A stretch of 64,000 nt of DNA, taken from assembly GCA_963995505.1 (NCBI GenBank), contig OZ023186.1, positions 6,944,001 through 7,008,000 on the forward strand, in the 5' to 3' direction. The translations under genes and the position numbers were made by a program. This DNA is from Hypericum androsaemum (taxonomy: Eukaryota; Streptophyta; Magnoliopsida; Malpighiales; Hypericaceae). The notes beneath the pieces were generated by a model, which made no database searches, was not told the DNA's origin, and saw only the letters and a list, made by a program, of their open reading frames with translations. This document shows positions 9,220-21,175 of this stretch, piece by piece; positions within the stretch are counted from its first letter, which is position 1, and every line of letters begins with the position of its first letter.

Positions 9220-12200
9220 TTAAGACACCCTGTTGGAAACAGTTTGGTAAAGAGACCGAAGCTGTGTGTTCCATTTCTCTATGGCGTTGAACTTCTTCAT
9301 CCCTTTTGACCTGCAGGACATTACCAAATTGTCATTACATCGAGTTTGCCACAGCTACTCTTTAATATGGGTGATGAACTTTCACAAGTAACGGGAAATT
9401 ATATGGTTTGAAAAAAAATGTTACCTGTCACTGCGTTCTAACAGTTTGTTAACTTGGTCGATGTGCCCATCTATGCGATTATCCAGTATCAGGGAAACAA
9501 TCAATTGCTCAACATCCTTTTCTGGCACATTAAGTTCCTGCATGTCAAACATGTTCGTAAGCCACCTTCAGATTTGCTAGACAAAATGTAGAGATAGCAG
9601 TAAGGAAACCAGGATGGACATCAGGCACTTAAAGCATTGCATCCACCTTTGATATGAAAGGAATTCGAATTCTCGTGTAAGGCTTGATAAGCTTTAGAAG
9701 CACTTGGGTTCTGACGTTCTTCAGTAAATCCTCAATGTAATTCCGAATGAATGGGTCATCCATGATTGTCCTGCGATTACTCTGAAGAAAGCCAAATCAA
9801 CTTGGTATTGATACAGATGAAGAGATCATAGCAATCCAGCTCAGCAAGATACTCACTTTAAGGATCTTCTCAAACTCCAATATCTCGTTCCGTTGGTATG
9901 CAGCAATAAGATTTGTCATGGCCATTATTTCAGGGTCATTTTTGTAACTGAGAGATGGCAACTGTTTTAGGTGCACAAGTACATACATAAAAGACAAATA
10001 AAAACATACACGCGGAATAATAGCTCTTCAGTCCTGGAAAAGAAATCCACTTGTAATTCAATCTCCATAAACCCACTAATCACAAAAGCTATACAAAGCA
10101 TACAGTCAGGTCAATTCACTAATGTCTTGCCAGTGTGGTCATTATAATGTTTCTGTTGTTTGACTAGGAAAACAAGAAAGAGACCAACAAAAACGAGTAG
10201 TATTTGAGTTAACAAAGCTGGCCATCACATATTATTGTTTAAGTTTACTTTGAAACAGTAGATTATACAAAATAAACCAGGGGCACTTGAAACGGCATTG
10301 TATCAGAATTTAAAAGGACAATCATTGAAGCACTTACGGTTTAGCCTCTTGGCCGTCAAATGGGTTAACTTCGGATTCCATCAACATGTTAGCTAAAACC
10401 AAGTATCTGGAAACGAAACAAAGTCAGATGGTCTCCAAAGCCAAGAGATGATTAAGAATTTGATTTTGAGAAAAGGTATGAACCAAAAAAACGATATACA
10501 CAACTTTGGAGATGCAAGAGGAAAAATCTCTATGAACGACTTTATCTTACCACCTTACAATTGTGATCGTTATAGTATGTGTCACAATACCAATTTTAAA
10601 AACCCATTGTAGTACCTCAGGCAGCTCATCAGTGAAACATTAAAAATGATGAACATATTGCTTCCTATCTTATTTTGCAATAAATGAACTAAGTTATCTC
10701 CCTTTCTAAAGGTTATCTCGCCTTGGATTCAATATTTCTCAGATACCAGAATGAACCTGCAACTCTTGCAAGTAAAAAGAGTATGCCAATCTATTCCCTT
10801 TCCCGAACGTGCCACATCATTGTTCGGGACAAGTGACGTGCCACATCATTGTTCGGGACAACGTGCCACATCATTTATGATTCTCATCTCACATAGAGAA
10901 AGGCAATGTTTTTGTACAGTTCCGATTGTGTAAATGCTCACATTACAAGGAATACCAGACTGTCAGTCACAAGACAACAGCAGAATTTGACTATTTGATA
11001 AAATTACAGAAAGCCAGTGGCTTACTTTAGGCATTGTATGCGTCTATGGTTTCCAGCTTCATCATAGTTCTTAAAAGCTTCAAAGAAATCTGTTGCAGCC
11101 TCGGCCCACTGGCGCTCTGCCATGTGCATCTTTCCACCACATTCGCGAATTATTCCCATTATCCTTGGATGAGGGATTGCAGACTTGATGGCAAGAGCTT
11201 TTTGATATAGTTGCTAACGCGGAAAAAACCATGAGAATATCAGAGTATAACAAAGAGAGATTTGAGAGAAAATCTGAATGTCCAAAGCCATAGAAGTTAT
11301 GACTATGACAACTATAAATCATTCCCCGCATACACAACTATAATTCTCCAAACAGAAAATAAAAGAAACGCCAGAATAATGTATTGTCTTTATGAGTTAT
11401 GACTATAACAAACTAACAAACTTGTTCAAAGGTTACACAATAGGCCAACAGGCTACACCAACAACGTGATAAACTAAACCCGAAAAAGAGCATTATTTTC
11501 ACTTCAGAATGGAGATTATAGTTCACTCATCAATTCCAAGCACTAAAATGGAGCTCGTTTAAACAGGTAAAACAAGCCACAGAAGTAAGTCACAATAACC
11601 ACAGTTAATCGCACAAAAAAAGCATATAGGTACCTTCAGCTTCTTGTTGTTCTTCGTCTCCGTGTACATTTGAATTTCAATTGCATAAACCTCCAGAAGT
11701 TGACTACCTTTCTTTTGATCATCTGTACCATCTTCCTTCTGGCATGATTTATGGAGTTCCTTCAGTATCTGATCATACAACAAGAGTTAAATTCGTTATG
11801 CCTAGCGATGCAGAAAGATATACTTGAGATGGGATGGCGAAAAAAAAAGTTCATACCTTACTCATGCGCCCATATTCGCCCATATCAAACCAGATTTTGC
11901 AGAGCTTAAGATTTGTCTTGAACCAAAGCCTCTATAAAACAGACAGACATGAGCGGATGTTTTTGCCAGAGAGGAAAGGTTGCCATTAAAGTGAACTAAC
12001 CTCGTTCTTTGCTTCCTCAATGGCCTTTAGAGTCGTCTGATAAAATTCCTGCAAAAGGCTAAAGTTTTGACTTGCTGAGCCAGAAACAAAATCCATGATG
12101 TTGTTTATACATTTTTCACTGTAGTTTCGAGTGACAGCTGATTTGATATAAGTCAACATCTCTCTGTATGCCTCCATCATCTCTTTATATCTCCCCAACC

Positions 12201-14396
12201 GATAATAGAGCTTCACAGTTTGTTTGAGTGCTTTGAATCCCCTGGAGATAAGTATCACAGTTGTCAATGGTTACTCACTCACTCGATTATCGAGAAAGGT
12301 TTACATGAAAAAACTACGTAGAATGTCAGAGAATGTGCTGCACGTCAAGGAAGATAGGTAGTGTTAGCTGTTCAATACTATGACCATCGATGTAACCAAT
12401 GAAGAGAGTTCAACAGAGTAGTTTTCTCTTTCTTGATCACAATGAAGCAGTAGTTTAAGGTTGTTGCTTCTAGCCATCTTATTGTGTTTGAAAGACACTT
12501 TTTCAAAACTGTCATCCATGCTTCTGGAGCTAGTCTTCCACTATCAGCTACTCCTTTCAACCAAACTAACCCATCACTACTATGGATTCTGTAATTTGCG
12601 AGCAACATATCACACACCATCAACTTCAGTTAATCTTCAAATGTTGGTCGAGTGTGACAGATATATCCAAAATGTTCCTAACAAATAACTCCACCACAAA
12701 ACTAAGCTAGGCTAGGTTCACCATGCTTCAATTTTCTCACAGGTGAAAGCAGCCATCATGGTTCAAATTTGCTTAATTCAATCAAACGAAACTGGCAATA
12801 AAACAAGCCCATTACATAATAAAAAGTTGCATTGGCAAGATTTCTTCATAGGGTGTGAACCGTACTCTCAAACTAATGCATGGCAGCTAAGCACTTTCAA
12901 GTACTACATAGGTGCGTCCAACTGGTGCCATGTAGAATGCATCAAAATACCAAGAAAATAGGATGAGATTAAGCACAGTATTCCTAGACAGAAAGAACAT
13001 AGCATTGATGATGAAAATGCCAAAAAAAGACCCAGAGACCATCACAAGTATGATAAACAAGCTCATATATTTTGCAAGGATGAAATACAAGGTGCCTCAC
13101 CACTCTGCCTTCTCCGGTTCCATCCTAACTACTTCAGCAAAACCTTCAAGCGCTCCTTCTGGATCAGTTTCGACCAACCCTTCAATAACAGAAAAGAAGA
13201 TAAGCATCAAACAACCAAGTAACAATTGCATGATAAAAACCAAGCTCCTCCATGAGACACCTCCAAACAAGTAAGATGATTTGCATGTACTCTGAGAAAA
13301 ATTCTTGAACAGCTTGATGATGAATTAGACAAGATGCAAACAGATAGATGATGTAGGACGAAATTGGTGCAAGAGAGGAGTGTCCATGTCACATTTAGGA
13401 ATTAACTAACAAGGAAGCAGGATATTCTCTGGTACGAACATAAAGAGGGTCCAAGAAGAAATGATATTAAAGGAAGTTTAAACCAAGCATCACTAAGAAA
13501 AAATGTGAGTTTGTTTACTGACATAAGCCTGTAAGAACTCGTCTTTTTGGTGCACCTCGAGGCTCAAGCATCCCACTATACCAAGAAGCAAAACAACATT
13601 GGACATAAAAGCAGCCACCGACATCTAAACTTCTTTTTTGTATCCAGATAAGTAAACATAAGCTATTCCGATGAGGTCAACACAGCCCATAAAGAGAACT
13701 TGAATAGCATGCAGTTCATAATCTCCTCCAAGCATGCAGGATGCATCCACAAGGAAGAAGTCCTTAGTCTCAACGATCAGTTTTCTATCCATTAGTCTCC
13801 GCAGACGCAGACAAACATATCAGAACCAAACGGCCCAATACTTTATTCACAGCACCCAAGCCCTCCACGTATATTCTTAAAACCATCATCACGTTCTTTT
13901 CGATCCATAGCAACAATTCATCGAACCAGCTGTCTTAAAAAAGCAACACCAGAAGCCGAGCCACCAAACCCTTCTCCCAAAGTCCCAGCCCCAACAATCC
14001 TCTTTCTCTATATCCCTCCTATCACCAACACAACCAACTAGTGCAACAACCACAACCAAAGTCCGAACGCACTGGTAAAGCTCACAGACAAACCGAAACC
14101 TAAACCGACACAGCACAAAACAAAACCAAAAATTAAAAACAAAAAAGAAGAAGGGAAAAAACCTTTGGAGTTGTAGTACTGGTTCTCAATATCAACGTCC
14201 TGCTCTTCAGGCTCCTCGTCCGAATACTCGAACCCGTAATCCTCCATATCCGCATCTACACCCCACCAAACACACGCGCATTATCCCTTTACCCTCCACA
14301 ACCCATCACTAAAACCCAAACTTCACCAACAAAGAAAACCGCCATGAAAAAGAATCAGGAAAAAAAAATCACAGGAAAAAATTCACCTGATCCCAT
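9220..14396 (-). CDS. CSN2: COP9 signalosome complex subunit 2 (CSN2), 12 exons
   Basis: Exons, 5' to 3' on the minus strand: 14396-14387, 14255-14163, 13179-13101, 12241-12001, 11931-11857, 11768-11634, 11213-11026, 10406-10338, 9947-9857, 9781-9647, 9537-9425, 9310-9220. They join in frame to 1,320 nt, giving 439 residues and a stop, the size I expect for plant CSN2. All introns are GT-AG. Landmarks are the acidic N-terminus ([19 protein letters not shown]), the helical-repeat region ([39 protein letters not shown]), and the C-terminal PCI domain (about residues 250-415), ending [20 protein letters not shown]2 is a scaffold subunit of the nuclear COP9 signalosome. It helps dock cullin-RING ligases for removal of NEDD8 by CSN5, and in plants it is a FUSCA-class regulator of light and hormone responses. 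No damage was seen. Introns 2 and 3 are the longest (about 980 and 860 bp) and no inserted element was identified in them. Confidence 0.96.
10796..10876. repeat. Minisatellite in CSN2 intron 7
   Basis: Three consecutive copies, the last one partial, of a unit of about 26-32 bp containing CGTGCCACATCATTGTTCGG. They lie within the intron between exons 7 and 8. Confidence 0.75.
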
Positions 14397-14744
14397 CTCG
14401 AAGAGGAGAAGAAGGGATGCGAATCGCGGGTAGGGGAAGAAGGTAGTTCAGTAGAAGCGAGGTCCCTAGTTTGGGGTTTTTTTTTAATTTAGGGTTTTAA
14501 TCCCTTTTCTTTCTTCCTTTGGCGTTTGTTTGGCCTTCTATATTTTTTGGGTGCTAGTTTGTGCTGCTTTCGTATACGTAGACGACAGGTCACGTGGGTT
14601 TGAACCCGGTGGGTTTCACGAGGCTGCGACTGTTTATTATGATCTCTCTTGTCGGATAAAATTTTTAAAAAATATCAAAATTCTTTCAAAAAGTACTTAA
14701 CATTGATATATTTCCATGAACTTAATCTGAAATCCGCTTATACT

Positions 14745-14749
14745 AAAAT
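14745..14749. repeat. 5-bp target-site duplication of solo LTR (left)
   Basis: AAAAT precedes the TGTAAAG start of the LTR and is repeated at 16286-16290. Confidence 0.75.
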
Positions 14750-16285
14750 TGTAAAGATCAAGAAACTAAAATGAGAATTTTTTAAACTAGTGCAAATTGA
14801 ATTGAAATTTACTAGATATCATTTTATAATTTACCAACTTGGGTCTATTTTTACCCGATCCGGGCGAGCCAAGAGACGTCGGGGGTAGTGGATACGTGAA
14901 TTAACGAATCTCGAGTCGAGGTAAGTCGAACCTCTGTCCGTATTTATGTCTGTATTCTGTCCATATTTTCATTCGTATTCTGTCAGCATATGATATGTGA
15001 ACCACCGTATATGATCTCCGTATCACGACGTGTGTATCCTTGTATGTAAGTTCGAATCTCGTCCGTGCTGAATTGGCCTTTCTGATTCCCGTATGCGAAA
15101 CCTTGATTGTCTGTGAAGATTGAAAATTACTAATTTTGATCACTGTCTATATTGCATTACTGTAACCTATTTATGTGTACATGGAGATGATATACTGAGC
15201 GATTGCTATAATATACCATTTGTACTGTTTAGATATATTATTATTTTTTTTATTCATGGTTCCGAAACAAGTTACGATGGGTGGGTTTATTCATTATTTA
15301 AATGACTATTGTGTTCTTGCTTGTGATTATTTTATGGGTAACCGTCGCATGTCCATGGCCACTACACACATATACTAAATATATTAAGTGTACTGTAATT
15401 GGTTTGAAGCAGTTCGATTATTGCTGTAATATACCAAATGGGTGGAAATGAATTCATGTCCATTAGTATATGTCCTGTCTAAATATACTAGATGCGATGG
15501 AATTGATCTGGTGTTGATTCATTACTTTAGGAAATTAATTGAGAAATGTGCAGTTGGTTGGACTTCATTGTTATATGATTTGTTCATGTTTTATCCTGAT
15601 ATGAAATATGTTCGATTCTATTCTGTTTCGTTCTGATCGGAGTTACACTGTTCGATTCGGTTCTGTTCTGTTCGAAAGGACTATGTACTGTACTGTTTTG
15701 TTCTGTCTGAAAGGACTATGTATTGTACTCGTCGGGATTACTCCCACACTACTGTGCCTATAGAGTTCTGTATACTGTGTTTGTTTACTCTACGTGGGTG
15801 TGGTGGGTATCTGTGCCCCGTGGCGAGAGCTCCTTTTCGCTCCTGGATTATAAAGCGGAAAGGGGTGTCTATTGTGTCCCACGAGATCCCAATATCATAG
15901 CTCCGGAGTTGTGTCTGTAGTATATTTTCTGTGAGATTGTGTATGATACTGCAAGACTGTATATGATAGTTGGTATTTTATATGAATGCTCAATATGTGA
16001 TTTGCTCTAAGGTATGTACTTTGTTCGAGTTTGACTTACTGAGTTGCGTAATCTCAGTAAAATACGCTATTTTGTTTCAGATATAATGGGGGCGGATCGA
16101 GGGTGAGAGCTAGAGGCAAGGACATGCATTAAAGACTAATCATTCATGTTTTAAGACCCTTTTTATAATGCTGAGATGGTTTCAATTTAGATTTTATGAC
16201 CTGATTTGAAATTTAGGAAATAAATGATGTCTTACGGAATATTTATTCCGTGGCGATTGGCATGCCTATTATTCGGGGCGTGACA
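14750..16285 (+). mobile_element. Solo LTR, probably Ty3/gypsy
   Basis: A 1,536-bp unit beginning TGTAAAG and ending TTCGGGGCGTGACA, an end sequence typical of plant Ty3/gypsy LTRs of the Tekay/Del type. Both sides carry AAAAT. No primer-binding site or polypurine tract adjoins it and no internal domain is found, so the internal part was lost, presumably by LTR-LTR recombination. A run of TTCTGTT and GAAAGGACTATGT repeats lies near 15615-15725. Confidence 0.78.
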
Positions 16286-17078
16286 AAAATTAATTTAATT
16301 TTTTGTTAGTTCTCAATTTGAGATTCAAACGTTCAATAAATTATTAATTAAAATTTAAGTTAGATATACATATAATGGTAGCAAAATATTTTAATTAGCT
16401 GTTTCTTTTTTATTAAATTTGGAAAAAAGTTATTTTTTAGAAATTACATATAAACATTTGATTATACCCAAAATTGTTTTGTAGGTTGTAGGAGGTGCCT
16501 TCTGCCTTGGGTCCTTTCGTTCAATCACGGACAATAATGACATTTTCTTGGAATAGATTTGGGTGAATATAATTACGATCATAAAATTGTTAATTAAAAT
16601 TTTCTAAAAAATAAATAACTATATCTTTACAATCTTTATAAATTTGAAAAATATTAAAAAATAATAATTTGTACTTATTTATCTTCTCAATCATCTTCAA
16701 ATTGTTCTCGTAATTGTCGTCCTATTATAACAAAAATATTTCAATGGACTGTATCATTCTAAATTAGGTGCCAAATTTGTTTTTAGAGACTTAAATATGC
16801 ACAAGATATTTTTTTTGATGCATAACATCTCTTAGGTTAATTGATCTTTCATACTAATGATATTCTATAAATCTACTGTAAACAATTTGTACAACGACTA
16901 ATTCTAAAGCAGGAAAAATGTCGAAGCAAATCATTGGGAGAGTGATTAGAATGGATAATATCGAAATTTATATTTTAATTGCAAGAAGTATTAAAAAGGA
17001 TAATTTACGGCTGCTAGTTTAAATTCAATGAAAGTGATCAGTTGTCGACAAATTCTTCTTTTCTTTTTTGAGGGGGGG
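16286..17078. other. AT-rich intergenic DNA
   Basis: After the 5-bp target duplication of the solo LTR, no coding region or repeat structure is visible until the G-run at 17072. Confidence 0.6.
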
Positions 17079-17531
17079 GGGTCTGGATTGGGCACGGAAT
17101 GCTCAGATTCCGAACCGTTCGGAATGAAGACACGCGGGGACTTTTTTGCAAACGCGCTAAAATTTCGGAACCAAAATGAAAAAAGCCACGCACAAACGCA
17201 GGCCGGATACAAATGCCATTATCACGTGACTGCGCATGCCAGTATCACATAACTGCGCATGCCACTATCACATAACTACGCATGCCAGTGTGACCTTTTT
17301 GCAAAAATGCTAAAATATGGGGGACCAAAATGAAAAAAACCACGCGCGCCATTATCATCAACGGGACTTGCCACTGTCACAAAATACACATGCCATTATC
17401 ACATAACTGCGCTTACCATTATCACATAACTGCACTTGCCATTATCACATAACTACGCTTGCCACTGCGGTCCCCCCTTCACTCCAAACCGTACGGAATC
17501 GATTCCTTCACTCCGTGCTCAATCCAGACCC
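17079..17531. mobile_element. Inverted-repeat element flanked by G-runs, with an internal minisatellite
   Basis: The left end reads GGGTCTGGATTGGGCACGGA and the right end is its near-exact inverse complement (one mismatch in the first 20 bases). Weaker complementarity extends inward through an ATTCCG..ACGG..TGGA block. A G-run lies just outside each end (ten G at 17072-17081, three of them counted in the TIR; twelve G at 17532-17543). Between about 17190 and 17465 is a tandem array of a 22-25-bp unit of the form GCCATTATCACATAACTGCGC. No protein is encoded. It looks like a non-autonomous DNA element of unknown family. If it transposed, the target duplication may be hidden in the G-runs. Confidence 0.55.
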
Positions 17532-17543
17532 GGGGGGGGGGGG

Positions 17544-18111
17544 CGGGGAGGGGTCAGATGCTGGTGGAGGTCGTTGACCGACTTGGAATATGGTTCATCC
17601 CAACTTCGCAGTTGACCAAGTAAACGGTGGTAAACGTTAGTTGCAAGACAATTACATGGACAAAAAAAATTACATGAATTTCTTGGGAAAAATATATATA
17701 TTTTAAATGTGATAAATTTGTGGGTTGTTCGAATGTTAAAAAAAATATTTTTTATTTTGTATAACTTTTTGAACGCGATGAACTCCAAAAATAATACTAA
17801 ATAAAAAATTAGTTATTCGGACACCATAATACAACTTATAAATTTCGATTTAAAAAAATTAGATCTAGGTACGCCATTTGTCCACCCCCTTACATACGAC
17901 CAGGTCGACTCCTGTTCTGTTATTATTATTATTTTTTATTTACCCGATTGGAAAAAAATGCACAAGTTTGTGTCCATTTTGAAAGTCTTTGTATCTTTTT
18001 TTACCAAAAACAGAAAAAGCCCTACAAAATCCGGCTACATACTCTGAAGTATGAAATGACTAGCCGGCTACAAAATCCGGTTATATAATTATCAAAAACC
18101 ATTTTGCATTC
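17544..18111. other. AT-rich intergenic DNA
   Basis: No gene or named repeat recognised. A phrase with ACAAAATCCGGCTA / CTACAAAATCCGGTTA is duplicated at 18023-18036 and 18069-18083. Confidence 0.5.
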
Positions 18112-18116
18112 CCAGT

Positions 18117-20571
18117 TGTTGAGTTTGGCGAGGACAAAAGTAAAAGAGAAATTATTTTTCTGTTTTGTTTCGGACTCATAATTTGACTTAAATAGATTAA
18201 TTGATGTACAAGGGTTTGCCTCTATATAAAGCCATGTTACCCAAGCGTTTTGTATTGCTTTGTGGCTTGAATCCATCAATAAAATTTTTCCTTTCTCTCC
18301 GTGGACGTAGGCATTAGGCCGAACCACGTTATATCTTGTGTCCATGTTCTTTGCGCGTTTGTTCTCTAGTTGCTAAATTCCTAACAAGTAGTATCAAGAG
18401 CTAAGGTTGGAGGATGTCAGATCACAGAGCAAAGTTTGCTCTTGTGAAGTTCGTTGGTTCATCGAATTTTGGGTTATGACAAAGGCCTGTCAAGGATCTC
18501 TTCGTGCAACAAGGAATGGTCATCGTGCTCTCGGAGAAGAAGCCCCAGAAGATGGAGGAGCAAGAGTGGAAGGACATGGAGGCCAAGGCGGTGGCGACAA
18601 TTCGCTTGTACTTGGCGGACGATGTGATGTATCATGTCATGGATGAGGAGTTACCAGCTGAGGTATAGAAGAAATTGGAGGCAAAGTATATGTCTAAGTC
18701 TTTGTTGAACAAACTTTATCTTAAGCAAAGATTGTACAGGCTCAGAATGGAGGAGGGCTCATATTTGAGCTAACACATTAATATTTTCAGTCAACTTGTG
18801 GGCGACTTGAGAAAGTTGATATGAAGTTCGAGGAAGAAGACAAGGCATTGTTGCTCTTGAATTCCTTACCAAGCTCCTACGAAAATTTGGTTACAACTCT
18901 AACTTGGGGGAAGGAGTCCCTGGTGTTGGAAGCTATCACAAGTGCTCTGCTAGGATTTCATCAAAGAAGAAAAATTAGCGATGAACAAGCGGAAGAGCTG
19001 GTTGTGAGGGGTAGCCATGGTGGTCGTAGTGAAGATGGAAAAGGATCTAGGTCGAGGTCAAGGAGGTTCAAAGAAAATTGCTTCGAGTGCGGAGAAAAAT
19101 GGCACGTAAAGAAGGATTGTCCAAGAAGAACTCGGGATCGCAAGAGAAAAGGATCGGGTTCCATGAATGTGGCCTCATATTCGGACGGGTCGGATGGTGA
19201 TCTTCTTTCTGTTTTATCAAGTCCAAAGTATTCTGATTCTTGGATTTTGGATAGCGCTTGTTCCTTTCACATGACGCCTAAGAAAGGGTGGTTCGACACC
19301 TACAAGTTCGTTAATTCAGGTATAGTGACTATGGGTGATGGTTCTACTTGTAGAATTGCTGGCATAGGAGACTTGAGAATCAAGATGTGGGATGGTGTTG
19401 AAAAGAAATTATGTGAGGTTAGGCATGTTCCAAATTTGGAGAGAAATTTGATCTCATTAGGACCCTTGGATTGTAGCGGGTACATCTATGAGGTTGTAGG
19501 TGGGCTAATTGAGGTGGAGAAGGATGCCGAGGTGGTGATGAAGGGTGAAAGAGATGCTAGGAATACCTACAGGTTAGTGGGGAGCACAGTTGTAGGTGGA
19601 GTCACCTCGTTGGGTTCCGATGGAGGAGAGAAAAGCTCTTCAGTGATGGAGCGAAGGCTTGACATGAATAGTTTGAGTGGAGTTGGGATTCGCAGAGACA
19701 AAGTTAGTAAGTTCTCGCTATGGTTGTCTAAAGGGACGTGCACATCAAAGGTGTTGGGTAGATTTTGCACAGGGAATGCGAAGCCGTTGGTAGCACCACA
19801 GACGAATCGGGTATCTCACTCAAGGTCGAACAGTGGAGTTCGGGACATGTCGAGGGTTCTACTTGGTGGAACAAAAGGTTGCCCATTGTATGCTATGGCA
19901 AGTAGCATTGGTTTGAGGTAAGAAGGTCTAGCGAAAAAGCAGTTCGAGGTTGTGGAGCATGGGGTTGACCAAAAAATAGAGAGCGCATCTATTGGTCACA
20001 AGTTTACTTCAGCAGGTGGATTTGCTAGTTAGGGTTCGATAGAGATTGGAGGGAAGATGCCAAGTAAGCTCGGAAGCTCGAGCTTGGGGGCTTGTTCCAA
20101 GTGATTGAACTAAGGTGGTGAGAAAGTTGAGATGGTCTTATTGATGGCGGTGTATCTATGGTCCGAGGTAGAATCGATGGAGTCAAATTAGTCTTGCAAG
20201 ATCTCATCTCTTCATGGGGCGTTGTTTCGTCAATGTGGAGTTTTGTTGAAGTTCGGATGGAGCTTCATGATTTGTCCACGGGATGATTTCTCGCCAAGGT
20301 GGAGATTGTTGAGTTTGGCGAGGACAAAAGTAAAAGAGGAATTATTTTCTTATTTTGTTTCGGACTCCTAACCTAAATAGATTACTTGATGTACAAGGGT
20401 TTGCCTCTATATAAAGGCATGTTACCCAAGGATTTTGTATTGCTTTGTGGCTTGGATCCATCAATAAAAGTTCTCCTTTCTCTCCGTAGACATAAACATT
20501 AAGTCGAACCACGTTATATTTTGTGTCCATATTCTTTGCGCGTTTGTTCTCTAGTTACTGAATTTCTAACA
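18117..20571 (+). mobile_element. Gag-only Ty1/copia-type LTR retrotransposon (TR-GAG-like), 2,455 bp
   Basis: The 5' LTR is 18117-18386 and the 3' LTR 20307-20571. Both begin TGTTGAGTTTGGCG and end CTAACA, and both carry a TATATAAA box. A degenerate Met primer site (TAGTATCAAGAGC) follows the 5' LTR, and a purine-rich tract (CAAGGTGGAGAT) precedes the 3' LTR. Flanks are CCAGT (18112-18116) and CCTGT (20572-20576), one mismatch. The interior holds gag and only the start of the protease. There is no integrase, reverse transcriptase or RNase H. It must have been mobilised in trans. A sister copy is at 47889-50724 and a tail fragment at 54590-54960. Confidence 0.85.
18413..19921 (+). pseudogene. 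Gag plus truncated protease reading frame of the gag-only element
   Basis: The frame that starts at ATGTCAGATCACAG (18413) runs, with three in-frame stops, into the open frame at 18821-19921. Features in order are a UBN2-type gag (LYLADDVMYHVMDEE, KLEAKYMSKS, NSLPSSYENLVTTL), a CCHC zinc knuckle (CFECGEKWHVKKDC), and a protease start reading WILDSACSFHM. The usual motif there is DSG, so the catalytic triplet is altered to DSA. About 90 residues beyond it, where copia polyproteins should enter integrase (HxRLGH), the sequence instead continues into an unrecognised region of about 110 codons. That region is also present in the sister copy at 47889-50724. Being broken, it is unlikely to make a full Gag. 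Confidence 0.8.
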
Positions 20572-20576
20572 CCTGT

Positions 20577-21175
20577 GACAAATATTTTAAGATCTGCTAG
20601 ATTAAGCTCGGGTTCGAGATTGAATTTCTTTTAGATACGTTACCCCATTGACATTTAGTATCAAACAATATAACAATTAGTACAAACAATTCATCTTACA
20701 ATATAACAATTCTTCTAATCTAACCCAATTAGTAAAAACAATATAACAATTCATCTAATCTAACCTTTCGAAAAAATTCATCTAATCTAGGGCATTAAAT
20801 TCAATCACATAATCGCTCTTGGTCCGGTTTATACTATGCTTTGTAGCAATATGACATATCTCTTTACATTGGCTTGCTTTGTGTACGTGATTAGCATTTT
20901 AGCACGACGGTGCTGGACTACGAACATTGTAACTTGCCTGATTCATGGAATGAAATATCTATTGTTTCGGAAAAAATCTCGAAATTACATAAGATTGTTA
21001 AGTCTAGAAAAATGGTACTGGACTCTGAAATTAAAGGGCCGATGATCATCCAAGGAACGATGTACATCCAAATTGTGTTGAAGGGCTAAAGAATCACTTG
21101 GACTTTCAAAAATTTAACTCTTCAGAAACATATATATTATACATGGATGAACAATATGCCAAAAGTTTACATATA
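20577..21175. other. Intergenic, short A/T repeats
   Basis: Between 20680 and 20795 the phrase ACAATATAACAATTCATCT and variants recur four times. Otherwise nothing is recognised. Confidence 0.5.

Noticed and set aside
12461..12961. ORFs in CSN2 intron 3 as nested genes
   Set aside because: They are short, lack motifs and overlap an intron whose boundaries fit the CSN2 reading frame exactly.
14575..14625. tRNA-like TGGGTTTGAACCCGG phrase
   Set aside because: It resembles a T-loop but no acceptor stem or D-arm can be folded around it.
15718..15920. Short overlapping ORFs in the 14.7-16.3 kb region
   Set aside because: They fall inside a solo LTR with matching target duplications.
17190..17465. 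CRISPR-like array
   Set aside because: The repeats are contiguous and variable with no spacers, and this is plant DNA; it is a minisatellite.
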